Source of the DNA: Bacteroidetes bacterium UBA1947
GTDB taxonomy: Bacteria > Bacteroidota > Bacteroidia > Chitinophagales > Chitinophagaceae
Direction of reading: 5' to 3'
DNA: 64,000 bases
Assembly (NCBI GenBank): GCA_002336915.1
Contig: DDET01000068.1
Span: forward strand, 1-64,000
Every line of letters begins with the position of its first letter. The first letter of the stretch is position 1. This document shows, one piece after another, positions 34,655 to 43,851 of the stretch. Position numbers and translations under genes: made by a program. The notes below the pieces were generated by a model. That model made no database searches and was not told the origin of the DNA. It saw only the letters and a program-made list of their open reading frames with translations.

Positions 34655-37600
34655 CTATTTACCGGCAGGCTGCTGCACCATGCCTTCCAGGAAGAACTCT
34701 ACATCTTTCATTTTCTTCATCTTGTCCACAACCAGCATGAAGTTCTTGCCTACCTGTTTGAGGCGTGCATTGTTGGTGCGCGTTTGTATGTAGTTCATGA
34801 TATGGTTGAAGGTGGGCGACTCGAAATATGGTGAATCGGGGTTACTTACAAAATAGAGGCGCATCTGCTGGTTCTTCAGGATGAGTTTTTCAAAGCCTAA
34901 TTCGCAAGCTATACGGCGACAGCGTAAAGTGGTAAAGAGGTCCCGTACCTGTGCAGGTATGGGCCCAAACCTGTCGGTAAGATCTGTAGCAAACATTTCC
35001 AGCTCTTCGTCATTTTCAATATCGTCGAGTTGAGTATATAGTGAAAGGCGTTCAGTAATATTCTCTACGTAACTGTCGGGTATCAATATTTCCAGGTCTG
35101 TATCGACAGCGCAGTCGCTTACGAAGTCCTTTTTGCGGTCCAGCTCTTCAGCGAATACCTCTTTGAAATCAGATGTTTTCAGTTCGCGCATGGCCTCACC
35201 CAATATCTTCTGGTACATCTCAAAACCTATATCGGTAATAAAACCACTTTGCTCGCCACCTAATAAATTACCTGCACCACGTATATCCAGGTCGCGCATT
35301 GCTATCTGGAAACCGGAACCCAGCTCATTGAACTGTTCCAGTGTTTGCAGGCGTTTGCGGCTGTCATTGGGCAAGGTGCTCATGGGGGGAGCAAAAAGAT
35401 AACAGAAGGCCTTTTTATTGCTACGCCCCACCCTGCCCCGCAGCTGGTGCAGGTCGCTGAGGCCGAACTGGTGGGCATTGTTTATGATGATGGTGTTGGC
35501 ATTAGTAATGTCCACCCCGCTTTCTATAATATTGGTACAGCAAAGTACATCGTATTTGCGCTCGATGAAGTGCAATAAAGCTTCCTCCAGTTGGTGGCCT
35601 TCCATCTGTCCGTGCGCCATTCCAATATGCAGATCTGGGCAAAGATTGCGCAACAGTGTCACCATCTCAGGCAGGCTTTGCACGCGGTTATGTACAAAGT
35701 ACACCTGTCCGCCACGCTCTGTTTCATAGTACACTGCATCGCGAATGGTGTATTCGTCAAAGACCAGAACTTCGGTTTGAACAGGTTGGCGATTGGGCGG
35801 TGGGGTATTGATAATGCTCAAGTCGCGAGCGGCCATGAGCGAGAACTGGAGTGTGCGTGGTATAGGTGTGGCGGTGAGTGTAAGCGTATCCACATTTGCC
35901 TTTAATTCACGCAGTTTCTCTTTTGCAGATACGCCGAATTTTTGCTCCTCGTCTATCACCAGCAAGCCAAGATCCTTGAACTTTACATCTTTACCCAGCA
36001 AGCCGTGTGTACCGATGATAATGTCTATTTTCCCTTCGGCCAGTTTCTGTAATGTTTCCTTCTTTTCTTTGGCCGATTTAAAACGGTTTATATAATCTAC
36101 CGTGCAGGGGAAATCCTTTAAGCGTTCTGTAAATGTCTGATAATGCTGGTAGGCAAGGATAGTAGTTGGCACCAATACGGCTGCCTGTTTACTATCGCCC
36201 ACGGTTTTAAAGGCAGCGCGTATACCTACTTCCGTTTTGCCGAAGCCTACATCGCCGCATACAAGGCGGTCCATAGGTGAGGGTGACTCCATGTCACGTT
36301 TTACATCTGCAGTTGCCTTGCCCTGGTCGGGGGTATCTTCGTAAAAGAAAGATGCTTCCAGCTCGGTCTGCATATAACTATCGGGACTGTGCGCAAAGCC
36401 CTGGGATGCTTTGCGTTTTGCGTAAAGCTTGATCAGGTCGGCAGCTATATCTTTTACATGTTTTTTGGTTTTGTTCTTCAGCTTTTCCCATGCATCACTA
36501 CCCAGCTTATTGACCTTTGGCCGTGTGCCTTCCTTGCCGGTGAACTTACTTATTTTATGCAGGGAGTTGATGTTGACATACAGGACATCATTATCCTTGT
36601 ACAGTATGCGAATGGCTTCCTGCATGTTACCATTTACTTCTATTTTTTGCAGGCCGCTGTATACGCCCACTCCGTGATCAATATGCGTTACAAAATCGCC
36701 GGGCTGTAATTCGCGCAGAGCGCGTATAGTTAACGCTTTGCCTTTGCTATAGGCCTGCTTTACTTTGTATTTATGGTAGCGTTGAAATACCTGGTGATCG
36801 GTATAGCAGAGTATTTTCTTTTCATGGTCTATGAAACCTTTGCTGACTGCAGTGGGGATAGAGACAAAATTTATCTCCGCTTTCAAGTCCTCGAAGATGC
36901 TGCGCAGGCGCTCGGTCTGCTTGGGGTTCTCTGCAAATATGTAAGGCGTGTAGTTTTGTGCACCTTTTTTTTGCAGGTCAGCTATCAGCATGTTGAACTG
37001 GCGATTGAACACCGGTTGTTCTTCCGTTGCGAATTGCAGGGTGGCAGTTGCCTGGTCACCGGTAATTTTCTCCAGCGAATGGTTGTACCATTCTATAAGA
37101 TGTCTTTGCAGTAGTCTGCTTTTCCAGTCGGCTACGTGTTCAAAATCTGCCCTTGTCAGTTCTTTGAGCCATTCTTCCTCGTGATCGACTGCTACTTGCC
37201 CTAGTTCAATTGTTTCGGGAAGTTCCGCTTCCAGCTTGCTAATTCTACCCAATGTAAAATCAAGGTCTTTTACCCATACTACGGTATTTTCCGGCAGGTA
37301 ATCAAGCAATGATATTTTTTCGTGTGTCTCAAATTTGGTCTCGATATTCGGAAGGATAGAGATGCTCAACAACTTACGTTCCGATAACTGTGTTTCGGGG
37401 TTAAAGATGCGGATGCTATCTACCTCGTTGCCAAATAGCTCTATACGATAAGGGTGTTCATTACCGAAAGAGTAAATGTCCAATATGCCACCACGCATTG
37501 CAAACTGCCCGGGTTCGTACACAAAATCCTCGCGCCTGAAGCCTAAACTGACAAATTTTTCCATCAGTTCGTCCACCTTCAGGTTCTCGCCCACTTTGAT

Positions 37601-38041
37601 ATGGATCATGTTACCCGACAGCGCTGTGGGGTTCACAACTTTTTCAAAAAGAGCTTCGGGATAGGTAACCAGGACCTTTTTATGGACACTCTTAGCGCTG
37701 AATCGACTGAGCGCTTCAGTACGCAGCATTACGTGGCTACTATTCAGTTCGTTGAAGTGACCACTGCGTTTAAAGGAATCGGGGAAGAAACTGATGTCAA
37801 GTGCATCGGTAAGATGTTCCAGGTCGTTATGAAAATAGGCTGCCTCTTCGCGGTCGTTTACAATAAATACATGGTTAACATCGGATAAGGCCCAGACAGC
37901 AGTAGCAATAAAGTTGACTGAAGAGCCCCGCAGGTTGTCGAGATAGACCCTTAATCTGGGGCCGGGCAATGAGCATCCCGCCGCTAATTGTTTTAAGCGG
38001 ATATCATTCTGATACAAACCCAGCAGCACCTGCAAATTCAT
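34655..38041 (-). CDS. mfd: Transcription-repair coupling factor
   Basis: This ~1128-aa ATPase removes RNA polymerase stalled at lesions and recruits UvrA. The UvrB-like N-terminal domains (YEPGQFAMRGGILDIYSFG), the CarD-like RNA-polymerase-interaction domain (LQPGDFVTHIDHGVGVYSG), and the helicase motor with Walker A GDVGFGKTE (~595) and DEEQKFGV (~697) are all present. LTATPIPRTL, QLRGRVGR and the C-terminal TRCF domain follow. The start is the ATG at 38041 giving MNLQVLL; a 16-codon extension is possible but unsupported. Length matches the family. Confidence 0.97.
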   Translation of the reverse strand: MNLQVLLGLYQNDIRLKQLAAGCSLPGPRLRVYLDNLRGSSVNFIATAVWALSDVNHVFIVNDREEAAYFHNDLEHLTDALDISFFPDSFKRSGHFNELNSSHVMLRTEALSRFSAKSVHKKVLVTYPEALFEKVVNPTALSGNMIHIKVGENLKVDELMEKFVSLGFRREDFVYEPGQFAMRGGILDIYSFGNEHPYRIELFGNEVDSIRIFNPETQLSERKLLSISILPNIETKFETHEKISLLDYLPENTVVWVKDLDFTLGRISKLEAELPETIELGQVAVDHEEEWLKELTRADFEHVADWKSRLLQRHLIEWYNHSLEKITGDQATATLQFATEEQPVFNRQFNMLIADLQKKGAQNYTPYIFAENPKQTERLRSIFEDLKAEINFVSIPTAVSKGFIDHEKKILCYTDHQVFQRYHKYKVKQAYSKGKALTIRALRELQPGDFVTHIDHGVGVYSGLQKIEVNGNMQEAIRILYKDNDVLYVNINSLHKISKFTGKEGTRPKVNKLGSDAWEKLKNKTKKHVKDIAADLIKLYAKRKASQGFAHSPDSYMQTELEASFFYEDTPDQGKATADVKRDMESPSPMDRLVCGDVGFGKTEVGIRAAFKTVGDSKQAAVLVPTTILAYQHYQTFTERLKDFPCTVDYINRFKSAKEKKETLQKLAEGKIDIIIGTHGLLGKDVKFKDLGLLVIDEEQKFGVSAKEKLRELKANVDTLTLTATPIPRTLQFSLMAARDLSIINTPPPNRQPVQTEVLVFDEYTIRDAVYYETERGGQVYFVHNRVQSLPEMVTLLRNLCPDLHIGMAHGQMEGHQLEEALLHFIERKYDVLCCTNIIESGVDITNANTIIINNAHQFGLSDLHQLRGRVGRSNKKAFCYLFAPPMSTLPNDSRKRLQTLEQFNELGSGFQIAMRDLDIRGAGNLLGGEQSGFITDIGFEMYQKILGEAMRELKTSDFKEVFAEELDRKKDFVSDCAVDTDLEILIPDSYVENITERLSLYTQLDDIENDEELEMFATDLTDRFGPIPAQVRDLFTTLRCRRIACELGFEKLILKNQQMRLYFVSNPDSPYFESPTFNHIMNYIQTRTNNARLKQVGKNFMLVVDKMKKMKDVEFFLEGMVQQPAGK

Positions 38042-38203
38042 GCGCGGCGAAAATACTGAAAAATCGGGCTGCAAGACGCAGCATAACAAAACAATGGTAC
38101 CATCGGGCTATAATTCCTCAGGGCTTCTGTTTCTTAATATTATGGTTTATTTTAGATGAGTTCTTTGCTATCACATGTTTCTTCGCTTATTAAATGTCTA
38201 TTT

Positions 38204-39100
38204 ATGAAGAATATACGTTTCACAGGGGCTATGCTTCTTATTTTCTGCCTCCTGATTTCTTTCCATGCAGAAGCTGCATTAAGCAAGTTAAGCTTGCAGC
38301 AAGCCATAAGAACTAATGCTATCATCTTTAACGCCACCGGGACCGGCGGAGCCATCGGCAAATGCCTTACGCTGCACATGAAGAATATATCCTGCAGAAC
38401 GATTATTATAAAAATGGACCAGGCTTTGATATTCAGGCCATCGAAACTCCAATATCAAGACCTTGTAGCGGTAGGTGGCGACTCCGTTCAACTGGCGCCT
38501 GATAAGAGCACTGAGCTAAAAGTGCAAACTTTTTGCGGCAAGAGCCCGGCAGCATCACCTATTTACGGTTTGAGCTATACCCTCCTGAAGCAAGGTGATA
38601 AGGCGATGATAGAAGTAATGGACTACATACGGGTCCATAAGATATATAACTATGTAGGCCAGCATGCAGTATGGACCTTTACAAATAATCACTGCATCAA
38701 CACTATTTACAATCCCCTTCAGGCCGAACAATCGAAAAACCTGATGGAATATGTAGCAAAGGTGCGGCAGCTGCCGATACCTGACTATTATACTTACTAC
38801 GAGGTCAGGGACAGGCCTGGAGCTGCTATGCTGGGAGAAAACCCCAGGAAACAGTATGTGGACATGAGCTGGGGTAATGAGGGGTATAGAAATATGACCA
38901 TAACTGTCTATAAAGAGAACGGGGACGTATATAAAAGCGGCATAAACTCAGAACACGCAGGTGCCAATGGCCATACCGGAACAATATCATTTGACCCGGA
39001 AACAGAAGAGGGCCATTATTATGTGAAGCTACAGGACGACCGTCACCGTATCTGGAAGGTGAAGGAGATATTTGTAGGCAAGGAGCCGTGTAAAATGTAG
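38204..39100 (+). CDS. Secreted protein, paralog of the next gene; unknown
   Basis: This 298-aa protein has a signal peptide to ~26 (HAEA), then LSKLSLQQAIRTNAIIFNAT. The following gene shows the same pattern (RMSLKEAIDKNLVILKSAV), with NI(S/T)C and similar strand order to the end, and both finish with a W-K/S-x-K-x-I/V strand. So the two are tandem paralogs. The C-terminal ~90 residues read as a beta-sandwich (NMTITVYKENGDVY, GHYYVKLQDD) such as a T9SS-like or bacterial Ig fold. The start chosen gives a proper signal peptide. Confidence 0.75.
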   Translation: MKNIRFTGAMLLIFCLLISFHAEAALSKLSLQQAIRTNAIIFNATGTGGAIGKCLTLHMKNISCRTIIIKMDQALIFRPSKLQYQDLVAVGGDSVQLAPDKSTELKVQTFCGKSPAASPIYGLSYTLLKQGDKAMIEVMDYIRVHKIYNYVGQHAVWTFTNNHCINTIYNPLQAEQSKNLMEYVAKVRQLPIPDYYTYYEVRDRPGAAMLGENPRKQYVDMSWGNEGYRNMTITVYKENGDVYKSGINSEHAGANGHTGTISFDPETEEGHYYVKLQDDRHRIWKVKEIFVGKEPCKM

Positions 39101-39226
39101 ATCACCAGCGGTGCTTTCAACACTAATTCGAGATTTCTCTAAAAAAAATGTTAAAATTTCTTTTTTTATGAGAAAAAAGTCGATATCTTTAAATCCCTTT
39201 TTTTATCACAGTATAAAGTTCTACTT

Positions 39227-40105
39227 ATGAGGCAGATAATGAATAGCCGAATTGTATTACTGCTTGTATGCTGTTTTGGCTTACACTTTTCTGCATCTGC
39301 AGATATCCACAGGATGTCGTTGAAAGAAGCGATCGATAAGAACCTGGTAATTTTAAAAAGTGCTGTAGCCAACGGCAAAGGAAGTGGTAGTAAGGGGATA
39401 GAGTTGAGCCTTGTCAATATTACATGTAATGATATTGTCGTTGATATTAATCCGGTAATATTTCGTTCCAAGGCCGCCGGTGCGCCCGAGATGGTTCTGG
39501 CCGGCAATGAAAGTATAAACCTCCCGCACGAAAAAGTGATGAAAGTGAGCCCTGCGACTTATTTCATCAGCAACGATGCCCGCGATCCGGTGGCGGGTGA
39601 AAAGTATCGTATGTATAAGTGCGATGAAACACTTGTAAAGCTCCTTGCCTACATTAATGCCAATCACATCAACAGCAAACTAGCGCAAAAGGCAATTCTG
39701 AGCGTAACTGATGGTGCTGCAATGGCCACAGTCTATGACGCGCGCCGCCCCAATACATCTAAAAAGCTGCAAAGATTCCTTGCATCTGCATTAAACGCAT
39801 CGCGGAGCCAGGCAAATACGAATAAGTATGCTGCATACAGGCCCCCACCGGTGGTTGATACCAAGCTCTTCGTGAACCTTGACATGAATTTTAAAAACGC
39901 AAGGAACCTCAGGGTGACCATACACGATGCCGAAGGATTTGTATATCCGCGCCTTGTAGATGTAAAACAACGCGAATACATCAGCGAATCGAGCCATACC
40001 GTGGACATAGAGGTTGATACTGCACGCATGCCACACGGTACTTATACTGTATCTATCTGTGATGATACCAACAAGACATGGTCGCAGAAGGTGATAACAG
40101 TATAA
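39227..40105 (+). CDS. Secreted protein, paralog of the preceding gene; unknown
   Basis: In this 292-aa protein a signal peptide ends near SASA (~26). The mature domain starts DIHRMSLKEAIDKNLVILKS and carries the NITCND motif. The final ~80 residues again form a sandwich-like domain (NLRVTIHDAEGFVYPRL, HGTYTVSICDD). It lies 126 bp after its paralog in an AT-rich gap. No enzyme motif; perhaps an envelope-binding protein. Two ATGs four codons apart could start it. Confidence 0.75.
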   Translation: MRQIMNSRIVLLLVCCFGLHFSASADIHRMSLKEAIDKNLVILKSAVANGKGSGSKGIELSLVNITCNDIVVDINPVIFRSKAAGAPEMVLAGNESINLPHEKVMKVSPATYFISNDARDPVAGEKYRMYKCDETLVKLLAYINANHINSKLAQKAILSVTDGAAMATVYDARRPNTSKKLQRFLASALNASRSQANTNKYAAYRPPPVVDTKLFVNLDMNFKNARNLRVTIHDAEGFVYPRLVDVKQREYISESSHTVDIEVDTARMPHGTYTVSICDDTNKTWSQKVITV

Positions 40106-40165
40106 CGGGCGGAATTTCTTCTTTATGCATATTTCCTTAGCTTTATTAGAACAAATACGTTCTGT

Positions 40166-40441
40166 ATGAAAAGCTGTGTGTCCATTCTGCTGCTTATTGC
40201 CTTATCCTGTTTCTGCTCCTGCAAGAACACATGGTCGAAGGAAGATAAAGAAAATTACATGCACAGCTGTATGGAGGGCCTGAGTGCGCCTGATGACCTG
40301 GGTGGAAAACCTAGAGCATATTGTGATTGCATGCTGGAAAAGATCACAAAAAAATACCCTAATGTAAATGATATGCTGGAGCATATGCAGGATGTAGTAA
40401 ATGATCCGGAGTTACAGCAGTGTAAAGAAAATTTGAAATAA
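40166..40441 (+). CDS. Small Cys-rich lipoprotein
   Basis: In this 91-aa protein the lipobox FCSC places the lipid Cys at ~19. The short helical mature domain has four further Cys (HSCMEGL, YCDCMLEKITKKYP, LQQCKENL), a spacing I associate with many small Bacteroidota lipoproteins. The cysteines could form two disulfides. Same strand as the two paralogs before it, 60 bp downstream. Function unknown. Confidence 0.8.
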   Translation: MKSCVSILLLIALSCFCSCKNTWSKEDKENYMHSCMEGLSAPDDLGGKPRAYCDCMLEKITKKYPNVNDMLEHMQDVVNDPELQQCKENLK

Positions 40442-40444
40442 CGT

Positions 40445-40525
40445 GCAAATTATTGCGTAAAACCAATTTTTTATTCCTTAACCAATACGAGTAAATCATT
40501 ATTAATACGCAAATTATTGCGTAAA
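40445..40525 (+). repeat. Two exact 17-bp direct repeats, part of a degenerate ~64-bp duplication
   Basis: GCAAATTATTGCGTAAA occurs at 40445-40461 and 40509-40525. Downstream of both copies the sequence is similar (a TTTTATTC run), suggesting that the 3' end of the dehydrogenase gene was duplicated in tandem. The second copy contains the dehydrogenase's last codons and stop. Confidence 0.75.
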
Positions 40526-41683
40526 CTTCTTTTTATTCTTGACTATCTTTCTGAGTAAGGAACTTGCCCTATACCTGTCTTCATGGTACTCGTTATATAA
40601 TATTTCCAGTTTGTCCAGGCATTGATTGGCGCCTAGTTCATCGCACCATTGCAACAAGCCCTTCGGATAGTTCACACCTTTGATCATTGCAAGGTCGAGG
40701 TCATTCGCGGAAGCGATATTCAAATGCAGCGCTTCTACCGCTTCGTTTATCAGCATGACAAGGATGCGGTCAAACACCTGTTTCCCAAGCGCCTCGTCTT
40801 TATTTGGTTGCGGCACTACTGCCCCCTCGGCATAATTGTAGAATCCACGACCGGTTTTCCGACCGAGCCAGCCAGCCTCCAGCAATCTCTTTTGTGAAAA
40901 CGATGGCTTATAGCGCGGATCAAAGAAAAAAGACGTGAACACGGTCTCTGTTACCACATAGTTCACATCGTGTCCTATGTAGTCCATGAGTGTAAAGGGC
41001 CCCATCTTGAAGCCTCCTATCTCGGTCATAGCCCAGTCTATAGTGGCTATATCTGCTATTCCTTCTTCATAGATACGTATTGCCTCACCATAAAAAGGGC
41101 GGGCTACACGGTTAACGATGAAGCCGGGCGTGTCTTTCGCTATTACAGGTATCTTGCCCCAAGCCTCCATTAGCTGTTTTGCTACAGGTACTTGTTCTTT
41201 ATCCGTTTGTACAGCCGGTATTATCTCAATTAAGGCCATAAGCGGTGCGGGGTTGAAAAAATGCAGCCCTATTACTCTTGATGGGTTTTTACATGCTGCG
41301 GCTATCGAGGTAATGGACAATGATGAGGTATTGCTGGCTAGTACGCAATCTTCGCTGACAATATTTTCAACTTGTGAAAATACGCCCTTCTTGACATCCA
41401 GCTTCTCAACGATAGCCTCTATGATCAGTCCACAATTACGAAAGTTGTTTATATCTGAGGCAAACGATATACGGTTTAACACCTCGGCGCTATTCTGCAA
41501 CCTGCCTTTTTCCTGAAGTTTTTGCAAGGTAGTCGCCAAGCTTGCTTTAGCTTTTTCCAATGCGGGTGCATTGTTATCGTATAGAATCACGGTGTGCCCG
41601 GCCACGGCGGCTACCTGGGCTATGCCCGCGCCCATGGCGCCGGAACCTATTACACCTACTATTGTATCCCGGTTGAAACTCAT
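40514..41683 (-). CDS. 3-hydroxyacyl-CoA dehydrogenase family protein
   Basis: This 389-aa NAD-dependent enzyme oxidises a 3-hydroxyacyl-CoA. It has a Rossmann domain (VGVIGSGAMGAGIAQ, 9-23), the catalytic-domain signature LHFFNPAPLMALIEIIPA, and KDTPGFIVNRVARP. A second 3HCDH C-terminal domain contains the PaaH-like YKPSFSQKRLLEAGWLGRKTGRGFYNY. It is shorter than E. coli PaaH (~475 aa). It begins directly after the stop of the FAH-family gene (TAAATG), so both belong to one transcript. A role in degrading an aromatic or branched substrate is plausible. Confidence 0.92.
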   Translation of the reverse strand: MSFNRDTIVGVIGSGAMGAGIAQVAAVAGHTVILYDNNAPALEKAKASLATTLQKLQEKGRLQNSAEVLNRISFASDINNFRNCGLIIEAIVEKLDVKKGVFSQVENIVSEDCVLASNTSSLSITSIAAACKNPSRVIGLHFFNPAPLMALIEIIPAVQTDKEQVPVAKQLMEAWGKIPVIAKDTPGFIVNRVARPFYGEAIRIYEEGIADIATIDWAMTEIGGFKMGPFTLMDYIGHDVNYVVTETVFTSFFFDPRYKPSFSQKRLLEAGWLGRKTGRGFYNYAEGAVVPQPNKDEALGKQVFDRILVMLINEAVEALHLNIASANDLDLAMIKGVNYPKGLLQWCDELGANQCLDKLEILYNEYHEDRYRASSLLRKIVKNKKKFTQ

Positions 41684-42688
41684 TTACTTCTTTTTAAGGG
41701 CCAGAATGCTAAAATCTGTTTTTTCGGCTACAATCGTATTGCTGAGCAAACCCAACTCATCTATTTCCATTTCCACCACGTCGCCGGGCTGCAGCCATTG
41801 AGGATTGTAGTTTGGGTCGTTCAACAGACCTGTGCCGTTCAGTTCCAGGAAGCAGCCCGTGCCTACGGTGCCGCTGCCTATCACATCGCCGGGTAATATG
41901 TCCACCCCATATGCGCAACGCTCTATTATTTCTGCGAAAGTCCAGTCCATATCGCCCATATTACCTTCGCTCACCTGTACACCATTTACGCGGCATACCA
42001 TTTTCAGATTGTAGTTATTTCCGGTATGGCCCGGTTTAGCAGGTATGCTTAAGTGTTCCAGTTCATCAGGTGTTACCATCATAGGACCTATCACTGTGCT
42101 GAAGTCTTTCCCCTTTGCGGGACCGAGGTTCAGCAGCATTTCTTCCATTTGCAAGGTACGGGCGCTCATATCATTCATGATCATATAGCCCGCTATATAT
42201 TCATCTGCCTCCGACGCCTTAATATTCCTGCCTTTTTTACCCAATACCACTGCTGCTTCCAGCTCAAAATCCAGTTTCTGGAAATGGTCGGGCATGCAAT
42301 GAATAGGGCCGGGGCCCTGTATGGCATTGTGGTTGGTAAAATAGAAGATGGGGTATTGGTCAAACTCGGCTATCATATCCACTTTACGATTGCGACGTGC
42401 AGCGGCAACGTGCTGGCGGAAGGCATATCCATCGCGGCAGGAGGTAGGCTGGGTTACAGGCGCCAGCACTTTGGCTGTGTTATAAGCAACACCCTCAGCA
42501 CCTGTGCTGCCTTTTTTTAAGGCATCATATGCTTTATGGCCAATTTCGGAGAGGCGCGCCCAGTCCTTTAACATCGCATTCAGCGTGTTAGGCAGGTTCA
42601 GGTTTACCTCATCGGTATCATATAGCCTGTCATTAACATAAAATGCCAGTTGTTCTTTTCCCTGCTTTGAATATGTGACCAGTTTCAT
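41684..42688 (-). CDS. Fumarylacetoacetate hydrolase (FAH) family protein
   Basis: This 334-aa hydrolase of the FAH family cleaves C-C bonds of diketo acids. Residues of the metal site are visible in LDFELEAAVVLGKKG and in IMNDMSARTLQMEE. GDVIGSGTVGTGCFLELNG is the family's signature strand. The start MKLVTYS is standard. Closely packed upstream of the 3HCDH gene, it may work in an aromatic-compound or tyrosine degradation route. Neither homogentisate dioxygenase nor a maleylacetoacetate isomerase is in the window. Confidence 0.93.
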   Translation of the reverse strand: MKLVTYSKQGKEQLAFYVNDRLYDTDEVNLNLPNTLNAMLKDWARLSEIGHKAYDALKKGSTGAEGVAYNTAKVLAPVTQPTSCRDGYAFRQHVAAARRNRKVDMIAEFDQYPIFYFTNHNAIQGPGPIHCMPDHFQKLDFELEAAVVLGKKGRNIKASEADEYIAGYMIMNDMSARTLQMEEMLLNLGPAKGKDFSTVIGPMMVTPDELEHLSIPAKPGHTGNNYNLKMVCRVNGVQVSEGNMGDMDWTFAEIIERCAYGVDILPGDVIGSGTVGTGCFLELNGTGLLNDPNYNPQWLQPGDVVEMEIDELGLLSNTIVAEKTDFSILALKKK

Positions 42689-42720
42689 TTAGTAAGTATT
42701 TGCATTGTAAAAGTAAAAAA

Positions 42721-42744
42721 TGCCCCCAAGTATACTCGGGGGCA
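42721..42744 (-). terminator. Terminator of the outer-membrane protein gene
   Basis: A nearly fully palindromic 24-bp stem with TGCCCCC/GGGGGCA ends is followed on the minus strand by TTTTTTACTTTT. It is 25 bp past the stop at 42769. Confidence 0.88.
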
Positions 42745-42768
42745 TAGTAAAATAAAAAAATAATTTTT

Positions 42769-43479
42769 TTAAAGCCCTGTTATACAAATACCCATCGAGA
42801 AGGGCAGCACCTGCGGGCCTTTATTTTCCTTATACAATGATGTAAGACTGTAAGACCCGAAAATCGAGAAGTTTCCCCAGCCAATGCGGGCAGTTCCCAG
42901 GAACTCCCAGGTATTCATAAAGCGGCGTGTATTTATCTTTTCGGTTATCTTATTGTTAGTGCCGGCTACAGTATAAATATACTTATTGTGCGAGCCAATG
43001 AGCGTACCAACCTGCAGGCCTATCGCTGCTTTAAAACCTTTATTGCGGTTTACCTTGTTGCCAAAGAAACGAAGCTCGAAGGGTGCCTGCAAGTATGTAG
43101 TCACAAGCTTGTCCCTTTTATAGCCACCTGTATCTACAAAACGCACAACCGCCAGGTTGCCCGTATCGTTGGTCACATTTACCTGGTCTTTGAAATAAAG
43201 ACTGCTGGTGCTGATGCCAATACCCGCTGCAAAACTGAAATTAGATTTGCCAATAGGAAAATCATAGCATACATAACCATTGAAGCCATGGCCAAAACCT
43301 TTGAGGTGTATACTGTCGGGCTTATTCATCCAGCCTGCGTAGGTGATCTGGAACATTACAAAATCGCGTGAGGGTTTTTGCACTTCGGTCTTGGAATCGG
43401 TATTTTTTTCAACATCCTGTGCAAACAGCTGGAAGCTACTTACAAGTAATACAGCCATTAAGGCTATTCGCTTGATCAT
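42769..43479 (-). CDS. Outer-membrane beta-barrel protein
   Basis: This 236-aa protein has a signal peptide to ~20 (LFAQ). Long amphipathic beta-strands follow (FGHGFNGYVCYDFPIGKSNF, TTYLQAPFELRFFGN, AAIGLQVGTLIG) and end in FSMGICITGL, typical of small Bacteroidota porin-family outer-membrane proteins. No transport motif can be named. It is separated from the downstream FAH gene by a strong terminator. Confidence 0.85.
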   Translation of the reverse strand: MIKRIALMAVLLVSSFQLFAQDVEKNTDSKTEVQKPSRDFVMFQITYAGWMNKPDSIHLKGFGHGFNGYVCYDFPIGKSNFSFAAGIGISTSSLYFKDQVNVTNDTGNLAVVRFVDTGGYKRDKLVTTYLQAPFELRFFGNKVNRNKGFKAAIGLQVGTLIGSHNKYIYTVAGTNNKITEKINTRRFMNTWEFLGTARIGWGNFSIFGSYSLTSLYKENKGPQVLPFSMGICITGL

Positions 43480-43544
43480 AAACGGAAATTAGAGCGCAAA
43501 TATAATGGCTTTGGCAACGAAAACTTGTTAAAATAATCCGAACC

Positions 43545-43574
43545 AATGTGAAATGTGTAAATATGAAAATGTGC
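43545..43574 (+). repeat. Intergenic AATGTG-type repeat, copy 2
   Basis: This is an imperfect copy of the sequence at 31927-31954, in the gap between the outer-membrane gene and tRNA-His. Confidence 0.5.
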
Positions 43575-43659
43575 AGAGGGATTCCAACCCTAAAAACAGG
43601 AGACCGAATTGTGCTGTTTAATTTAAAAAATACTACCTTTGCCATCCCAAAGTCCATAC

Positions 43660-43734
43660 GGAGGTTGTAGCTCAGTTGGTTAGAGCATCAGATTGTGGTT
43701 CTGAGGGTCGAGGGTTCGAGACCCTTCATCCTCC
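43660..43734 (+). tRNA. tRNA-His (GTG)
   Basis: A complete cloverleaf is present: D stem GCTC/GAGC, anticodon loop TTGTGGT with anticodon GTG on a TCAGA/TCTGA stem, and T loop TTCGAGA. The extra G at 43660 pairs with C73 (43734) as required for His-tRNA identity (G-1). In my alignment the acceptor stem has a T5:T68 mismatch; the other acceptor pairs are Watson-Crick. CCA is not encoded. A terminator follows. Confidence 0.97.
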
Positions 43735-43747
43735 CGTATTTTTTGTA

Positions 43748-43774
43748 AAAAAGTGCCTTGTAAGGCACTTTTTT
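43748..43774 (+). terminator. Terminator after tRNA-His
   Basis: An AAAAGTGCCTT/AAGGCACTTTT stem with a T-rich tail starts 14 bp after the tRNA. Confidence 0.9.
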
Positions 43775-43851
43775 TATTATCTTCCTGTTTCAATCAAGTA
43801 TCTTTGTATTCAATAGCAGCTTTAATTGTTTAATTATTTAAATTTTCACCA

